NCBI RefSeq assembly: GCF_002920895.1
Contig: NZ_PQVG01000012.1
Span: 286 to 40,221 of the forward strand
Direction: 5' to 3'
Origin: Flavobacterium alvei
GTDB lineage: Bacteria; Bacteroidota; Bacteroidia; Flavobacteriales; Flavobacteriaceae
Length of the DNA stretch: 39,936 nt
Part shown: in pieces, positions 24,621-32,893 of the stretch
How the letters are laid out: each line of letters starts with the position of its first letter
Numbering within the stretch: the first letter of the stretch is position 1
Made by a program: the position numbers and the translations under genes
The notes under the pieces: generated by a model
Databases searched by the model: none
The model's input: the letters and a program-made list of their open reading frames with translations, nothing else
What the model was told of the DNA's origin: nothing

Positions 24621-25907
24621 TCAACTCAAAACCTCTCGCATTGCTTTGGCTTTGAGCAAACATTCTTCATATTCTTTTTCAGGAATAGATTGAGCAGTGA
24701 TGGCACTTCCAACAGAAAATGAAGCGTATTTATTTTCATGATTATACAAAATACTTCGTATAACTACATTGAAATCGAAATCACCATTTGGAGCAAAATA
24801 ACCAACAGCGCCACTATACAAACCTCTTTTGGTTTCTTCCAATTCTTCGATGATTTTCAGTACTGAAACCTTGGGAGTTCCCGTCATGCTTCCCATCGGA
24901 AAAGTAGTTCTAATAGCGTCAATAGCAGAATATTGACTGTCTAATCTGGAAGTAATCGTCGAAATCATTTGATGTACTTGTTTGAAGGAATATAAACCAC
25001 ATAATTCTTCCACTTTTACCGAACCTTTTTCAGCGGTTCTTGATAAATCATTTCGAACTAAATCGGAAACCATTATGTTTTCGGAACGCTCTTTTGGGTC
25101 TGATGCCAAATTATTTTTTGATTTTTCATCTTCGAATGTGTCAGTAAATCTTTTGGCAGTGCCTTTGATGGGTTGAGAAATAAGCAAATTACCTTCTTTT
25201 TTTAAATATCGTTCTGGTGATGCAGAAAGTAAAAAACACTCTTTATTCTTAAAAAAAACGGCCTGAGGAGATTTTGAAATTTCGTTGAGTTTTAAAAATA
25301 TGTCTATTGGGGTGATTATAGCATTTTCAGCAAAAAATTCCATACAAAAGTTAGCCTCATAAATATCGCCTCGATGAATATGCTCCAGAAATTTAGCTGC
25401 TTTATCAAGATAACTTTCTTTAGAAATTCGTTGTTGTATCTTAATTTCTTGCGACTGAACACTAAATACTGAACACTGAATACTAATTTCTTCAATATCA
25501 CTTGAAACTTCATCATCACACAAATTGAGATATTGAATTTCAAGCTGATTCCCTTTTAGCAAAAATAATTTCTTGGGTTGAAAAAAAAATAAATCCGGAA
25601 AATTCAATCCATCAAAATTATTGGAATCCAAAACCTCTACATCATTTTTTAAATCATAAGACAAATAGCCAAAAAGCCAGTCTTTGGTTGCTTGCTGATA
25701 TTGTTTTAAATCCTCGAAGGCACTGTGATAATCCGTTTTAATTGAAGTAAAAGCATCTACCGCAAGTAAACAATCATAGCTTGAATAGTTTTGTGGATAA
25801 TCATTGCTATCCAAAAAAACAACTTCCCTAAATTGTTGTGACCATGTCAACAAATGTTGCTTGAATAGCGCTGGATTCTCGATATGTTTTATAATTGATG
25901 TTCTCAA
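24621..25907 (-). CDS. pabB: aminodeoxychorismate synthase component I PabB (TTG start)
   Basis: This 428-residue chorismate-utilising enzyme makes 4-amino-4-deoxychorismate for folate synthesis. The PabB-type signature is QPIKGTAKR (246-250 PIKGT); the Lys distinguishes PabB from TrpE (PIAGT). Other conserved parts are SPERYLKK, ENIMVSDLVRNDLSR, TTFPMGSMTGTPK and RGLYSGAVGYF. The start codon at 25907 is TTG; no ATG is available nearby and MRTSIIKHIENPALF looks like a family N-terminus. Residues ~141-152 (ISIQCSVFSVQS) are encoded by a 7-bp tandem repeat lying in the variable linker. The PabA amidotransferase partner is not in the window. It is the first gene of pabB-tilS-dsbD. Confidence 0.9.
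   Translation of the reverse strand: MRTSIIKHIENPALFKQHLLTWSQQFREVVFLDSNDYPQNYSSYDCLLAVDAFTSIKTDYHSAFEDLKQYQQATKDWLFGYLSYDLKNDVEVLDSNNFDGLNFPDLFFFQPKKLFLLKGNQLEIQYLNLCDDEVSSDIEEISIQCSVFSVQSQEIKIQQRISKESYLDKAAKFLEHIHRGDIYEANFCMEFFAENAIITPIDIFLKLNEISKSPQAVFFKNKECFLLSASPERYLKKEGNLLISQPIKGTAKRFTDTFEDEKSKNNLASDPKERSENIMVSDLVRNDLSRTAEKGSVKVEELCGLYSFKQVHQMISTITSRLDSQYSAIDAIRTTFPMGSMTGTPKVSVLKIIEELEETKRGLYSGAVGYFAPNGDFDFNVVIRSILYNHENKYASFSVGSAITAQSIPEKEYEECLLKAKAMREVLS
25454..25488. repeat. five-unit heptanucleotide tandem repeat inside pabB
   Basis: Consecutive 7-mers on the plus strand: ACTGAAC, ACTAAAT, ACTGAAC, ACTGAAT, ACTAATT. Seven is not a multiple of three, so gain or loss of a unit would shift the pabB frame. 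The present copy number keeps pabB open and encodes a Ser/Val/Gln-rich patch between conserved blocks. Confidence 0.85.
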
Positions 25908-25929
25908 GAAATGAAATATTTAAAAAATT

Positions 25930-25948
25930 CAAAAATACGACAAATTTA
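25930..25948 (-). promoter_or_regulatory. candidate -7 boxes for the pabB operon
   Basis: Two minus-strand matches to TAnnTTTG lie 23-41 bp before the TTG start: TATTTTTG (complement of 25930-25937) and TAAATTTG (complement of 25941-25948). No convincing -33 element is visible for either. Confidence 0.35.
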
Positions 25949-26001
25949 TTTTAAATTTTTTGCTATATTTATAGTACTATTAACCCTAAAACCAGTTAAA
26001 T

Positions 26002-26379
26002 ATGAAAATTTTAACCATTATTATCAGAACTGCAATTGGTCTTTTACTACTTTCTGTGGCTATTGGCTATTTTTTAAAACTAACGCCAGAACCAGTCACA
26101 AACGGAAATTTTAAAGCATTTGAAATTGGGTTTGTTTCCTCAGAATACTTAATACCAATTGTAAAATTTGTCACATTACTTTGTGGACTGGCATTTGTTT
26201 TTGATCGTTACATAACTATTGCAAGTCTTCTAATTTTGCCTTTTACCATAAACGCCTTGTTTCTTGATTATTATCTGACACCACAAGCCTTACCTGTCTC
26301 CATTTTTGTTTTTTTAGGAAACTTTTTCATCATTTATTTACATCGAAAAAATTACAAAAAGTTATTTAAAGTGAAATAA
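26002..26379 (+). CDS. DoxX-like small membrane protein
   Basis: This 125-residue integral membrane protein has four predicted helices: about 4-24 (IIIRTAIGLLLLSVAIGYF), 49-67, 70-88 and 95-114. The short KAFEIGFVSSEYLIPIVKF segment between helices 1 and 2 resembles the DoxX/DoxD-like family. Family members are linked to respiratory or redox membrane functions, but many are uncharacterised. It is transcribed alone between the divergent pabB gene and a very strong terminator. Confidence 0.65.
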   Translation: MKILTIIIRTAIGLLLLSVAIGYFLKLTPEPVTNGNFKAFEIGFVSSEYLIPIVKFVTLLCGLAFVFDRYITIASLLILPFTINALFLDYYLTPQALPVSIFVFLGNFFIIYLHRKNYKKLFKVK

Positions 26380-26383
26380 CAAC

Positions 26384-26419
26384 AAAAGAAACCCGACTAA
26401 CACAAGTCGGGTTTCTTTT
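26384..26419 (+). terminator. strong terminator of the DoxX-like gene
   Basis: AAAAGAAACCCGACT (26384-26398) pairs perfectly over 15 bp with AGTCGGGTTTCTTTT (26405-26419) across a 6-nt loop. The T-rich end supplies the U-tract. It may work in both directions. Confidence 0.88.
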
Positions 26420-26544
26420 GATATCATATCTCCCCCAAAAAAAAGCAGAAAATTATTCTTCCAAATTCAATTTATTATTAAGAATAAAATTATATTTACT
26501 GTTATTTTTCACCTGTTCAAACAACACTTTTAAATTGAATTTTT

Positions 26545-27438
26545 ATGATTAAAACTTCCAAAACAATACTGGCTTTGCTTATTGTTATTTTCGCTATTTC
26601 TTGTAAAAAAGCTGAAGAAGCAAGCGAAAGTGCATACGAATCTAATACAATTGCAGTTGACACAACAAATACAATCTCTTCATCAGCTGCTGTTGAACCT
26701 AAAAACAGTGATCGAAAATTTGTTAGAACAGCAGACATTAAATTTAAAGTGAAAAATGTAGCTAATTCTACTTATGCAATTGAAAATACTGCCAACAAAT
26801 TTGGAGGTTTTGTAACCTATACCAATTTACAAAGTACTGTTTCTGATAAACAAGAAACCAAAATAAGTCAAGACAGTACACTTGAAATCACAAAATACAC
26901 TGTCGAAAACAATATAACTATTCGTGTTCCCAACATCCGTTTAGATACTGTAATTAAGACTATTGCAAAACAAATTGATTTTCTGGAGTATCGAATTATA
27001 AAGGCAGATGATGTTTCATTGCAAATGTTGTCCAATCAAATGCAGCAAAATAGAAGTTCTAATCAAGAAAAAAGATTAGAAAAAGCAATTGATACAAAAG
27101 GAAAAAAACTTAATGAAGTTATTGCAGCCGAAGATAATTTAAACACTAAAAATGAACAAAATGACAACGCTAAACTTGAAAATCTTTCCTTGAAAGATCA
27201 AGTAAATTTTAGTACATTGACTTTACAAATTTACCAAAGAGAAACTATTAAGGAAGAAATGGTTGCCAATCCAAAAACATATAGACAAGGTTTTGGCTCC
27301 AAAATTCTTGATGGAATAATATCAGGCTGGTATGTAATAGAAGGAATTATTGCTGTTATAGCTCAGCTTTGGTCTGTTATTTTGATTGGAATTGGAGGTT
27401 ATATTATATTCAAAAAATATTTCCATAAAGGGAATTAA
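26545..27438 (+). CDS. DUF4349 family lipoprotein
   Basis: This 297-residue protein has a lipoprotein signal with lipobox AISCKK (Cys at about residue 21). After a Ser/Thr/Glu-rich linker, the DUF4349 body starts at RKFVRTADIKFKVKNVANST and continues with KFGGFVTYTNL and NITIRVPNIRLDTVI. A central coiled-coil-like part (about 155-220, rich in Gln, Asn, Lys, Glu) precedes QVNFSTLTLQIYQRE, and a C-terminal transmembrane helix lies at about 262-290 with a basic tail. This is the usual DUF4349 layout. The function is not known to me. It is flanked by two strong terminators and is probably monocistronic. Confidence 0.85.
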   Translation: MIKTSKTILALLIVIFAISCKKAEEASESAYESNTIAVDTTNTISSSAAVEPKNSDRKFVRTADIKFKVKNVANSTYAIENTANKFGGFVTYTNLQSTVSDKQETKISQDSTLEITKYTVENNITIRVPNIRLDTVIKTIAKQIDFLEYRIIKADDVSLQMLSNQMQQNRSSNQEKRLEKAIDTKGKKLNEVIAAEDNLNTKNEQNDNAKLENLSLKDQVNFSTLTLQIYQRETIKEEMVANPKTYRQGFGSKILDGIISGWYVIEGIIAVIAQLWSVILIGIGGYIIFKKYFHKGN

Positions 27439-27443
27439 ACCAA

Positions 27444-27480
27444 AAACCCCGTTCAGTTATAGGCTGAACGGGGTTTCTTT
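27444..27480. terminator. bidirectional terminator between the DUF4349 gene and lpd
   Basis: AAACCCCGTTCAG (27444-27456) pairs perfectly with CTGAACGGGGTTT (27464-27476) across a 7-nt loop, with A- and T-rich flanks. It serves the two converging genes. Confidence 0.9.
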
Positions 27481-27500
27481 TTTGAACATGATTTATACAA

Positions 27501-28904
27501 TTACACGTGCAAAGCTCTATTTTCTGTAGCAGCTAAAGCCGCTTCTTTTATAGCTTCCGAGAAAGTTGGATGAGCGTGACTCATTCTTGAAATATCTTCG
27601 GCAGACGCTTTGAATTCCATTGCAGTAACTGCTTCGGCAATTAAGTCGGCACAACGAGCTCCAATCATATGAATACCTAAAACTTCGTCTGTTTTTTTAT
27701 CAGCAAGAATTTTCACAAAACCATCTAAATCTCCGCTTGCTCTTGCTCTTCCCAATGCTTTGAAAGGGAAACTTCCTGATTTGAATTCCACTCCAGAGGC
27801 TTTTAATTGCTCTTCTGTTTGTCCTACTGCTGCGACTTCTGGCCAAGTGTAAACCACTCCTGGAATTAAATTATAATCGATATGTGGTTTTTGTCCCGCC
27901 AAGATTTCGGCAACCATTGTCCCTTCTTCTTCAGCTTTGTGAGCCAACATTGCGCCACGAACTACATCGCCAATGGCGTAAATATTTGGAACATTGGTTT
28001 GCAAATGGTCGTTCACTTCTACCATTCCTCGTTCTGTAATTTTTACTCCAGCTTTATCAGCATTCAATCCATCTGTATAAGGGCGACGACCTACAGAAAC
28101 TAATGAATAATCTCCTTCTAAAGTAATCGTTTCTCCTTTTGCATTTTCAGCTTGAACGGTTACATTGTCTCCATTTCTTTCCACAGATTTAACTTTGTGA
28201 GAAACGTAGAATTTCATTCCTTGTTTTTTCAATACTTTAGTCAATTCTTTAGACAAAGCACCATCCATTCCTGGAATAATTCTGTCCATAAATTCTACTA
28301 CAGATACTTGAGCTCCCAATCTCAAATAAACTTGACCTAATTCGATTCCGATAACGCCACCACCAATGATTACAAGGTGTTTTGGAACTTCTTTCAAAGC
28401 CAAAGCCTCGGTTGATGTGATGATTCTTTCTTTGTCTATTTTAATAAATGGCAACGAAGATGGCTTAGAACCAGTTGCAATAATGGTATTTTTAGCTTCA
28501 ATAGTTTCAGATGTTCCGTCGGCTTTTGCAATGGCAATATGTGTTGCATCTACAAACGAACCTAAACCATTAAAAACAGTAACTTTATTTTTATCCATCA
28601 AATAATTGATTCCGCCTGAAGTCTGATCTACAACAGCTTGTTTACGGGCAATCATTTTCTCTAAATTTACCTTTACTTCTCCAGAAACCTCGATTCCGTG
28701 CTCGGCAAAATGGGCAATTTCACTATAATGATGTGAAGACGACAACAATGCTTTTGATGGAATGCAACCTACATTGAGGCAAGTTCCCCCAAGTGTAGAA
28801 TATTTTTCGATAATTGCAGTTTTAAAACCTAATTGTGCGCAACGAATAGCTGAAACATATCCGCCTGGTCCTGAACCTATAATGACTACATCAAATGAAC
28901 TCAT
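27501..28904 (-). CDS. lpd: dihydrolipoyl dehydrogenase
   Basis: This 467-residue E3 flavoenzyme reoxidises dihydrolipoamide in 2-oxoacid dehydrogenase complexes and the glycine cleavage system. It has the FAD loop IIGSGPGGYVSAI, the redox disulfide GGTCLNVGCIPSK (C42, C47), the NAD loop VIIGGGVIGIELG, the FAD motif NIYAIGDV and the C-terminal catalytic HAHPTFSEAIKEA. All catalytic residues and the length are normal. It appears monocistronic, with a -7 box 28 bp upstream and a strong shared terminator. Confidence 0.97.
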   Translation of the reverse strand: MSSFDVVIIGSGPGGYVSAIRCAQLGFKTAIIEKYSTLGGTCLNVGCIPSKALLSSSHHYSEIAHFAEHGIEVSGEVKVNLEKMIARKQAVVDQTSGGINYLMDKNKVTVFNGLGSFVDATHIAIAKADGTSETIEAKNTIIATGSKPSSLPFIKIDKERIITSTEALALKEVPKHLVIIGGGVIGIELGQVYLRLGAQVSVVEFMDRIIPGMDGALSKELTKVLKKQGMKFYVSHKVKSVERNGDNVTVQAENAKGETITLEGDYSLVSVGRRPYTDGLNADKAGVKITERGMVEVNDHLQTNVPNIYAIGDVVRGAMLAHKAEEEGTMVAEILAGQKPHIDYNLIPGVVYTWPEVAAVGQTEEQLKASGVEFKSGSFPFKALGRARASGDLDGFVKILADKKTDEVLGIHMIGARCADLIAEAVTAMEFKASAEDISRMSHAHPTFSEAIKEAALAATENRALHV

Positions 28905-28931
28905 AGTTTTTTGTGTTTTGTTTTAGTGAGG

Positions 28932-28939
28932 CAAAAATA
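28932..28939 (-). promoter_or_regulatory. -7 box of lpd
   Basis: TATTTTTG (complement of 28932-28939) matches TAnnTTTG, with the 3' end 28 bp before the lpd ATG. No clear -33 TTG. Confidence 0.45.
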
Positions 28940-29011
28940 GTTTTTTTGTTTGAAGTTTTAAGTTAAATCTCTAAAGATTTGTCACGAATCATTACTTTTT
29001 AGTTATCAAAA

Positions 29012-29470
29012 TCAGACCTCAATTACTGTAGTGTTTTTCACTTCGCTAATCATAAATGTACTGTGTGTACTTCCTATATGCTCTAAAGTAGTAAGTTTTG
29101 TGACCAAAAATTCGCGATAAGCTTCCATATCTTTTACTACAATTTTTAAAATATAATCATAATCACCACTCACGTGATGACATTCTAATACTTCTTTAAG
29201 TTTGACCACTTCTGTTTCAAATTTGGTCAGGAATTCTTTGGTATGCTGAATAAGTTTGATGTGGCAGAAAACCACAAACCCTTTTCCGACTTTCGAACGA
29301 TTTAGCAAGACTACATATTTGTCTATAATTTCCTCTCGTTCTAATTTTTTGATACGTTCATAAACCGCAGTTACCGAAAGATTTAATTTTAATGACAATT
29401 CTTTGGTTGTTTTTTTGCAATCATTTTGCAAAAGATATAGCAACTTTTTATCAATTGAATCCAAACTCAT
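29012..29470 (-). CDS. Lrp/AsnC family transcriptional regulator
   Basis: This 152-residue protein has an N-terminal winged HTH (about 1-60: LDSIDKKLLYLLQNDCKKTT and LSVTAVYERIKKLEREEII) and a C-terminal RAM/AsnC ligand-binding domain (about 65-150, including VLECHHVSGDYDYILKIVVKD). Such regulators bind amino acids and assemble as dimers to octamers. It is divergent from the PLP enzyme at 29650 with 179 bp between starts, the same layout as the mdeR-mdeA pair of Pseudomonas putida. The upstream region carries inverted repeats of the Lrp type. It probably controls that enzyme gene and itself (inference). Confidence 0.9.
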   Translation of the reverse strand: MSLDSIDKKLLYLLQNDCKKTTKELSLKLNLSVTAVYERIKKLEREEIIDKYVVLLNRSKVGKGFVVFCHIKLIQHTKEFLTKFETEVVKLKEVLECHHVSGDYDYILKIVVKDMEAYREFLVTKLTTLEHIGSTHSTFMISEVKNTTVIEV

Positions 29471-29498
29471 TTTTATGTGATGTTAAGTTTTGAAAAAT

Positions 29499-29588
29499 AA
29501 ACTAAAATAGTTTAAAAATAATAATAAATATAGAAAATATATTTAATTATTTTTATTTTAATAGTTTTAAAATCTAAAATAATAGATT
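29499..29588. promoter_or_regulatory. candidate Lrp-type operators between the regulator and PLP enzyme genes
   Basis: AAACTA-AAA-TAGTTT (29499-29513) is a perfect 15-bp inverted repeat, the size of Lrp-family sites. AATCTA-N6-TAGATT (29571-29588) is a second. They flank a very AT-rich centre in the 179-bp divergent gap and are about 73 bp apart, roughly seven helical turns. Confidence 0.45.
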
Positions 29589-29649
29589 AGTATTGATAAT
29601 TAATCATTATCTACAGAACTTTGTTTAACAATCTCAAAATTCTAAAAAA

Positions 29650-30864
29650 ATGACATTCAATCCAGCAGATGACATTCAGGACTTACAATATTTTGGCGAA
29701 TTTGGAGGTGTAAATCCTTCTATTTCAGACAGCTCAACTTACACTTTTTTGTCTGCCAAAACAATGTTCGATACTTTTGAAGGCAATGCCGATGGTTGCT
29801 ATTTGTATTCGCGACATTCCTCACCAAGTAATTTGTATTTAGGTCAGGCATTGGCAGCAATGGAAGGAACAGAAGCGGCAAATGTAGCGGCATCAGGAAT
29901 GGGAGCCATAACTCCTACCCTTTTGCAACTATGCGATTCTGGAGATCATATTGTCTCTAGCCGAACCATTTATGGCGGAACTTATGCCTTTTTGAAGAAT
30001 TTTGCCTCCCGATTAGGCATAAAGACAAGCTTTGTAGATATTACCAAAATGGACAAAGTAGAAGCGGCAATAACAGCCAAAACCAAGGTTTTGTATTGCG
30101 AAACCGTGAGTAATCCTTTGCTTGAAATTGCAGATATCTATAATCTGGCAAAAATTGCAAAAAAACACAATATAAAACTAGTTGTTGATAATACATTTTC
30201 GCCTTTATCCGTTTCACCTATAAAATTGGGAGCAGATATTGTCATTCACAGTTTAACAAAATACATCAACGGAAGTAGTGACACTTTGGGAGGTGTAACT
30301 TGTGCCTCAAGAGAATTTATTGACAGTTTGAAAAATGTAAATAATGGAGCAAGTATGCTTCTGGGGCCAACAATGGATAGTTTACGTTCAGCTAGTGTGA
30401 TGAAAAATTTGAGAACTTTGCACATCCGAATGAAACAACACAGTCAGAATGCAATGTATCTTGCAACTCATTTTGAAAAGGACGGATTGAAAGTCGTTTA
30501 TCCTGGTTTAAAAAGTCATTCGGGCCATAAATTATACACCTCAATGATTAATCCTGAGTATGGGTTTGGAGGAATGATGACTATAGATGTTGGCACTTTA
30601 GAAAAAGCTAACGAATTAATGGAATTAATGCAAAGCCAAAAATTAGGTTATTTAGCCGTTAGTTTGGGATTTTACAAAACCTTATTTAGTGCTCCTGGAA
30701 CTTCGACATCAAGTGAAATCCCTTTAGAAGAACAAATTTCAATGGGAATTACTGATGGTTTAATTCGATTTTCTATTGGATTAGATAATAATATTGAGAG
30801 AACATATCAAATAATGAAACAATGTATGATTGATTTGGGAGTTTTAGAAAAGGTTGGTTGCTAA
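29650..30864 (+). CDS. Cys/Met metabolism PLP-dependent enzyme (gamma-lyase or gamma-synthase family)
   Basis: This 404-residue fold-type I PLP enzyme has PLP Lys K204 in HSLTKYINGSSD, YSRHSSPS (partner-subunit phosphate contact), TIYGGTYAFL (catalytic Tyr 108) and VVDNTFSPL with the ring-binding Asp. Members include methionine gamma-lyase, cystathionine gamma-lyase/synthase and O-acetylhomoserine sulfhydrylase. The residue equal to Cys116 of P. putida methionine gamma-lyase is Gly110 here, so a true methionine gamma-lyase is uncertain. The Lrp-type regulator next door suggests amino-acid-controlled sulfur amino acid breakdown or synthesis. A good terminator follows. Confidence 0.88.
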   Translation: MTFNPADDIQDLQYFGEFGGVNPSISDSSTYTFLSAKTMFDTFEGNADGCYLYSRHSSPSNLYLGQALAAMEGTEAANVAASGMGAITPTLLQLCDSGDHIVSSRTIYGGTYAFLKNFASRLGIKTSFVDITKMDKVEAAITAKTKVLYCETVSNPLLEIADIYNLAKIAKKHNIKLVVDNTFSPLSVSPIKLGADIVIHSLTKYINGSSDTLGGVTCASREFIDSLKNVNNGASMLLGPTMDSLRSASVMKNLRTLHIRMKQHSQNAMYLATHFEKDGLKVVYPGLKSHSGHKLYTSMINPEYGFGGMMTIDVGTLEKANELMELMQSQKLGYLAVSLGFYKTLFSAPGTSTSSEIPLEEQISMGITDGLIRFSIGLDNNIERTYQIMKQCMIDLGVLEKVGC

Positions 30865-30880
30865 TAATGACTTTTAGAAA

Positions 30881-30912
30881 CAAAAAAATCTTGATTACTC
30901 AAGATTTTTTTG
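30881..30912. terminator. bidirectional terminator between the PLP enzyme gene and glgB
   Basis: CAAAAAAATCTTGA (30881-30894) pairs perfectly with TCAAGATTTTTTTG (30899-30912) across a 4-nt loop. A-run and T-run on either side serve the two converging genes. Confidence 0.87.
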
Positions 30913-30944
30913 TTTTTTGCTCTTTTTACACAAATTAAAAAACA

Positions 30945-32849
30945 TTAAGAATATTTATAAACCGTAACGCTCAAAGGTGGTAAAAGCAATTCTATCGAAT
31001 AATCTCTTCCGTCATAAGGCAATGATTCTACTGTCAATTTACTTGGGTTTTTCACTCCACTTCCACCATAAATTGCGGCATCACTATTGAAAATCTCTGC
31101 TAATTTCCCTTTTCTGGGTACACCAATACGATACTTTTGACGAACTACTTGAGTGAAATTACAAACTACAATTACATCTTCATTAGAGTCGTGTCCTTTT
31201 CGAATAAAACTCATTACAGCATTTTGATGATCTGAATAATTAATCCATTCGAAACCTTCTGGGCTAAATTGTTTTTCGAACAATGCTGGTTGTGTTTTAT
31301 ACAATGTGTTCAAATCAGTAATTGCCTTTTTAACTCCTTCATGGAAATCATATTGCAATAAATGCCAATCCAAACTTCCTTCGAAATTCCACTCGGCACT
31401 TTGTCCAAACTCACTTCCCATAAACAATAATTTTGCTCCGGGGTGCATAAACATATAGCCATAAAGCAATCTTAAATTGGCAAATTTCTGCCATTCGTCA
31501 CCAGGCATTCTTCCTGCAATTGATTTTTTGCCATAAACCACTTCATCGTGAGAAAGTGGTAACATAAAATTCTCCGAAAAAGCATAAGTCATCGAAAAAG
31601 TCAAATCGTTTTGATGGTATTTTCGATACACCGTTTCTTTTTGAAAATACTGCAAGGTATCGTGCATCCAACCCATCATCCATTTCATACCGAAGCCTAA
31701 ACCACCAACAAATGTTGGTCTGGAAACCATTGGAAAAGAAGTGCTTTCTTCGGCAATTGTTTGTACTCCTTCAAAACTCGAATATACGGCTTCATTAAAT
31801 TCTTTTAAGAAACTGATGGTGTCTAAATTTTCTCTTCCACCAAAAATATTTGGTTCCCATTCCCCTTCTTCTCTCGAATAATCCAAATACAACATTGAAG
31901 CTACAGCATCCACTCGAAGTCCATCGACGTGATAATGTTGCAACCAAAAAATAGCGTTACTAATCAAGAATGCCCGTACTTCATTTCGTCCGTAATTGAA
32001 AACCAAACTTTTCCAATCGGGATGATACCCTTTTCGACGGTCAGGATGTTCGAAAAGATTGGAACCATCAAAAAATCCTAAACCGTGAGCGTCTTCTGGA
32101 AAATGTGAAGGAACCCAATCTAAAATTACTCCAATTCCTGCTTGGTGCAATTTATCGACCAAAACCATAAAATCCTGAGGTGTTCCAAAACGAGAAGTGG
32201 GTGCAAAATACCCCACCAATTGATAGCCCCAAGACGGATCATATGGATATTCCATTATGGGCATAAATTCAACATGTGTAAAACCTGTTTCTTTAATATA
32301 TGCGACCAAATCATCAGCCAATTCGAGATATGTCAAAAATTTCCCTTCAGAATTGCGCTTCCAAGACCCCAAATGAACTTCATAAACCGAATAAGGCTTG
32401 TCTAAATCATTATGCTCTTTGCGAGATTCCATCCAAGTTTTATCTTCCCACTTATGGTCTAAATCCCAAACTACAGAGGCAGTGTGTGGTGGATGTTCAC
32501 AGTATAAAGCAAATGGATCAGCTTTTTCAGTAATAATTCCACCATTGTTGGATTGAATTTTATATTTATAAGTGGTTCCTTTTTCGATTCCCGGAATAAA
32601 TCCTTCCCAAATTCCAGAGGAATCCCAGCGCACTTGCAATAAATGATCGCCTTGAATCCAATAATTGAAATCCCCAACTACAGAAACAGAACGCGCTGAT
32701 GGTGCCCAAACAGCAAAATACACACCTTTTACACCGTCAACTTCTATAAGATGTGCGCCTAGTTTTTCATATAATCGAAAATGTTTTCCCGCTTTGAATA
32801 AATCAATATCAAAATCGGTAAAAAGGGAATAGGATTGTACTTTGTTCAT
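30945..32849 (-). CDS. glgB: 1,4-alpha-glucan branching enzyme GlgB
   Basis: This 634-residue GH13 enzyme introduces alpha-1,6 branches into glucan. It has an N-terminal CBM48 domain (about 20-125: YFAVWAPSARSVSVVGDFNYW) and a catalytic barrel with VILDWVPSHF, nucleophile D314 in DGLRVDAVASML, acid/base E367 in TIAEEST, and LSHDEVVYGK. A C-terminal beta domain starts near 540. The length fits the shorter GlgB type without the extra N1 domain. It is the last gene of the glg operon, 44 bp after the maltokinase gene. Confidence 0.95.
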   Translation of the reverse strand: MNKVQSYSLFTDFDIDLFKAGKHFRLYEKLGAHLIEVDGVKGVYFAVWAPSARSVSVVGDFNYWIQGDHLLQVRWDSSGIWEGFIPGIEKGTTYKYKIQSNNGGIITEKADPFALYCEHPPHTASVVWDLDHKWEDKTWMESRKEHNDLDKPYSVYEVHLGSWKRNSEGKFLTYLELADDLVAYIKETGFTHVEFMPIMEYPYDPSWGYQLVGYFAPTSRFGTPQDFMVLVDKLHQAGIGVILDWVPSHFPEDAHGLGFFDGSNLFEHPDRRKGYHPDWKSLVFNYGRNEVRAFLISNAIFWLQHYHVDGLRVDAVASMLYLDYSREEGEWEPNIFGGRENLDTISFLKEFNEAVYSSFEGVQTIAEESTSFPMVSRPTFVGGLGFGMKWMMGWMHDTLQYFQKETVYRKYHQNDLTFSMTYAFSENFMLPLSHDEVVYGKKSIAGRMPGDEWQKFANLRLLYGYMFMHPGAKLLFMGSEFGQSAEWNFEGSLDWHLLQYDFHEGVKKAITDLNTLYKTQPALFEKQFSPEGFEWINYSDHQNAVMSFIRKGHDSNEDVIVVCNFTQVVRQKYRIGVPRKGKLAEIFNSDAAIYGGSGVKNPSKLTVESLPYDGRDYSIELLLPPLSVTVYKYS

Positions 32850-32893
32850 TTTATTTTTTTTCTTTTATTTAACCAATATGGTTAACCAGTTAT

